Source of the DNA: Helicobacter pylori Shi112
Lineage (GTDB): Bacteria; Campylobacterota; Campylobacteria; Campylobacterales; Helicobacteraceae
Direction: 5' to 3'
Assembly (NCBI RefSeq): GCF_000277405.1
Contig: NC_017741.1
Span: forward strand, 1,054,001 to 1,118,000
DNA: 64,000 nucleotides
Below the pieces are notes generated by a model that was not told the DNA's origin, searched no databases, and saw nothing but the letters and a program-made list of their open reading frames with translations. Shown one piece after another: positions 63,528 through 64,000 of the stretch. Each line of letters starts with the position of its first letter. Positions within the stretch are counted from its first letter, which is position 1. Made by a program: the position numbers and the translations under genes.

Positions 63528-63603
63528 GGGGAATTAGCTCAGCTGGGAGAGCGCCTGCTTTGCACGCAGGAGGTCAGCGGTTCGATCCCGCTATTCTCCA
63601 CCA
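63528..63603 (+). tRNA. tRNA-Ala (anticodon TGC)
   Basis: 76 bases with encoded CCA; acceptor stem GGGGAAT/ATTCTCC (one G-U pair); anticodon loop TTTGCAC. A TTTTTTCTCC stretch follows directly after CCA. Confidence 0.97.
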
Positions 63604-63694
63604 TTTTTTTCTCCTTGAATTTTTTCTTTTTATCAATCATGTTTAGTTGAGAAACCTAAACGATTAAATCGTCCTTGTTTAACACCACAAGTCT

Positions 63695-63731
63695 TTTAAC
63701 TTAAAACTCTTTGATAAAAGATTAAGTTAAA
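63695..63731 (+). other. Long hairpin downstream of tRNA-Ala
   Basis: A 10-bp stem TTTAACTTAA/TTAAGTTAAA (63695-63704 with 63722-63731) encloses a 5-bp stem TCTTT/AAAGA and a GATA loop, with a three-base bulge on the left arm. No reading frame covers it. It could be a processing or termination element, or a structured RNA. Confidence 0.45.
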
Positions 63732-63817
63732 TTGAGATTTTTGGTTATAAAAATTCTTATTGCCACTCGTTAAGGCTTTATAGAAAATGTTAGAAACCCT
63801 TACAAAACAAGCTAATA

Positions 63818-63823
63818 TATTCT
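63818..63823 (+). promoter_or_regulatory. Possible -10 (TATTCT) of the last gene
   Basis: ATATATTCTATTC lies 34 bases before the ATG at 63852, with CAAGGA as the ribosome site. Confidence 0.45.
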
Positions 63824-63851
63824 ATTCAATTTGCCTCAAGGACAAACAAAC

Positions 63852-64000
63852 ATGAAAAAACTTCTTTATACCATACTCGCGCTTCTTTTAATCGGCCTTT
63901 TAACAACCTACCTCATCCTTTTTACAGAATGGGGGAATAAAATCATCGCTTCGTATATAGAGAAAAAAATCAACCCAAACGAGCGCTACTTGAGCGTTAA
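63852..64000 (+). CDS. N-terminus of a membrane-anchored or exported protein (runs off the window end)
   Basis: The first 49 codons are open. MKKLLYTILA plus the following LLLIGLLTTYLILF form a signal peptide or membrane anchor, then EWGNKIIASYIEKKINPNERYLSV. The start resembles large periplasm-spanning AsmA/TamB-type proteins, but the fragment is too short to decide. It corresponds to HP0358. Confidence 0.6.
   Translation, partial: MKKLLYTILALLLIGLLTTYLILFTEWGNKIIASYIEKKINPNERYLSV

Overview
The window reads as a Helicobacter pylori chromosome segment. The DNA is AT-rich and densely coded, with short intergenic gaps. Species-typical genes include cholesterol alpha-glucosyltransferase, an HpaA paralogue, a FucT with DDLRVNY heptads, a Hom-type outer membrane protein, a CheA-receiver fusion with CheV and CheW, a fused CcsBA, and UbiD. 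The gene order matches my memory of the strain 26695 genes HP0422 down to HP0358, read in reverse. HP numbers here are recalled, not searched.

Layout. 1-9.3 kb: speA (partial), cholesterol glucosyltransferase, a hotdog protein, cmoB, a degenerate Mur-ligase-like protein and metG on the minus strand, then cfa (plus) and an MscS channel (minus). 9.3-10.3 kb: four tRNA genes (Arg, Arg, His, Pro) on the minus strand, ending in a candidate 32-residue membrane peptide. 10.4-18.2 kb: hpaA paralogue, guaA, a molybdopterin oxidoreductase, a NifS-like enzyme and a HIT protein, all minus. 18.2-34.8 kb: a long plus-strand run, pheST-aroA-ispH-rpsA, serA-ubiD-yggS-lpxH-like, then cheV3-cheAY-cheW.

35-44.6 kb: divergent tpx/sodB, then cmoA, priA with a ZapB/ZapA-like small-gene pair, a SPOR protein, an orphan sensor-like protein, an M48 protease, prmC, and a gdhA split by a one-base deletion in a G tract. 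44.6-54.7 kb: fucT, ccsBA, a thioredoxin-fold lipoprotein, hemH, rsmE, homC and dcd. 54.8-64 kb: accBC, an unknown gene behind a sigma-54-like promoter and coupled to pseC, tRNA-Leu, nrdB, pcm, lptF, truA, galE, tRNA-Ile, tRNA-Ala and the start of a membrane-anchored protein.

How the genes work together. hemH, the lipoprotein thiol oxidoreductase and CcsBA serve cytochrome c maturation. accB/accC, cfa and lptF serve lipids and the envelope. cmoA and cmoB, far apart here, make the cmo5U34 tRNA modification. cheV3/cheAY/cheW are chemotaxis signalling, and pseC makes the flagellin sugar. No prophage, insertion sequence, CRISPR array or rRNA was found. The most notable signals are the gdhA frameshift, the sigma-54 promoter, the ZapAB-like pair, the small membrane ORF after the tRNAs, a HExxHxxGxxH motif in the Hom protein, and several homopolymer or tandem-repeat tracts.
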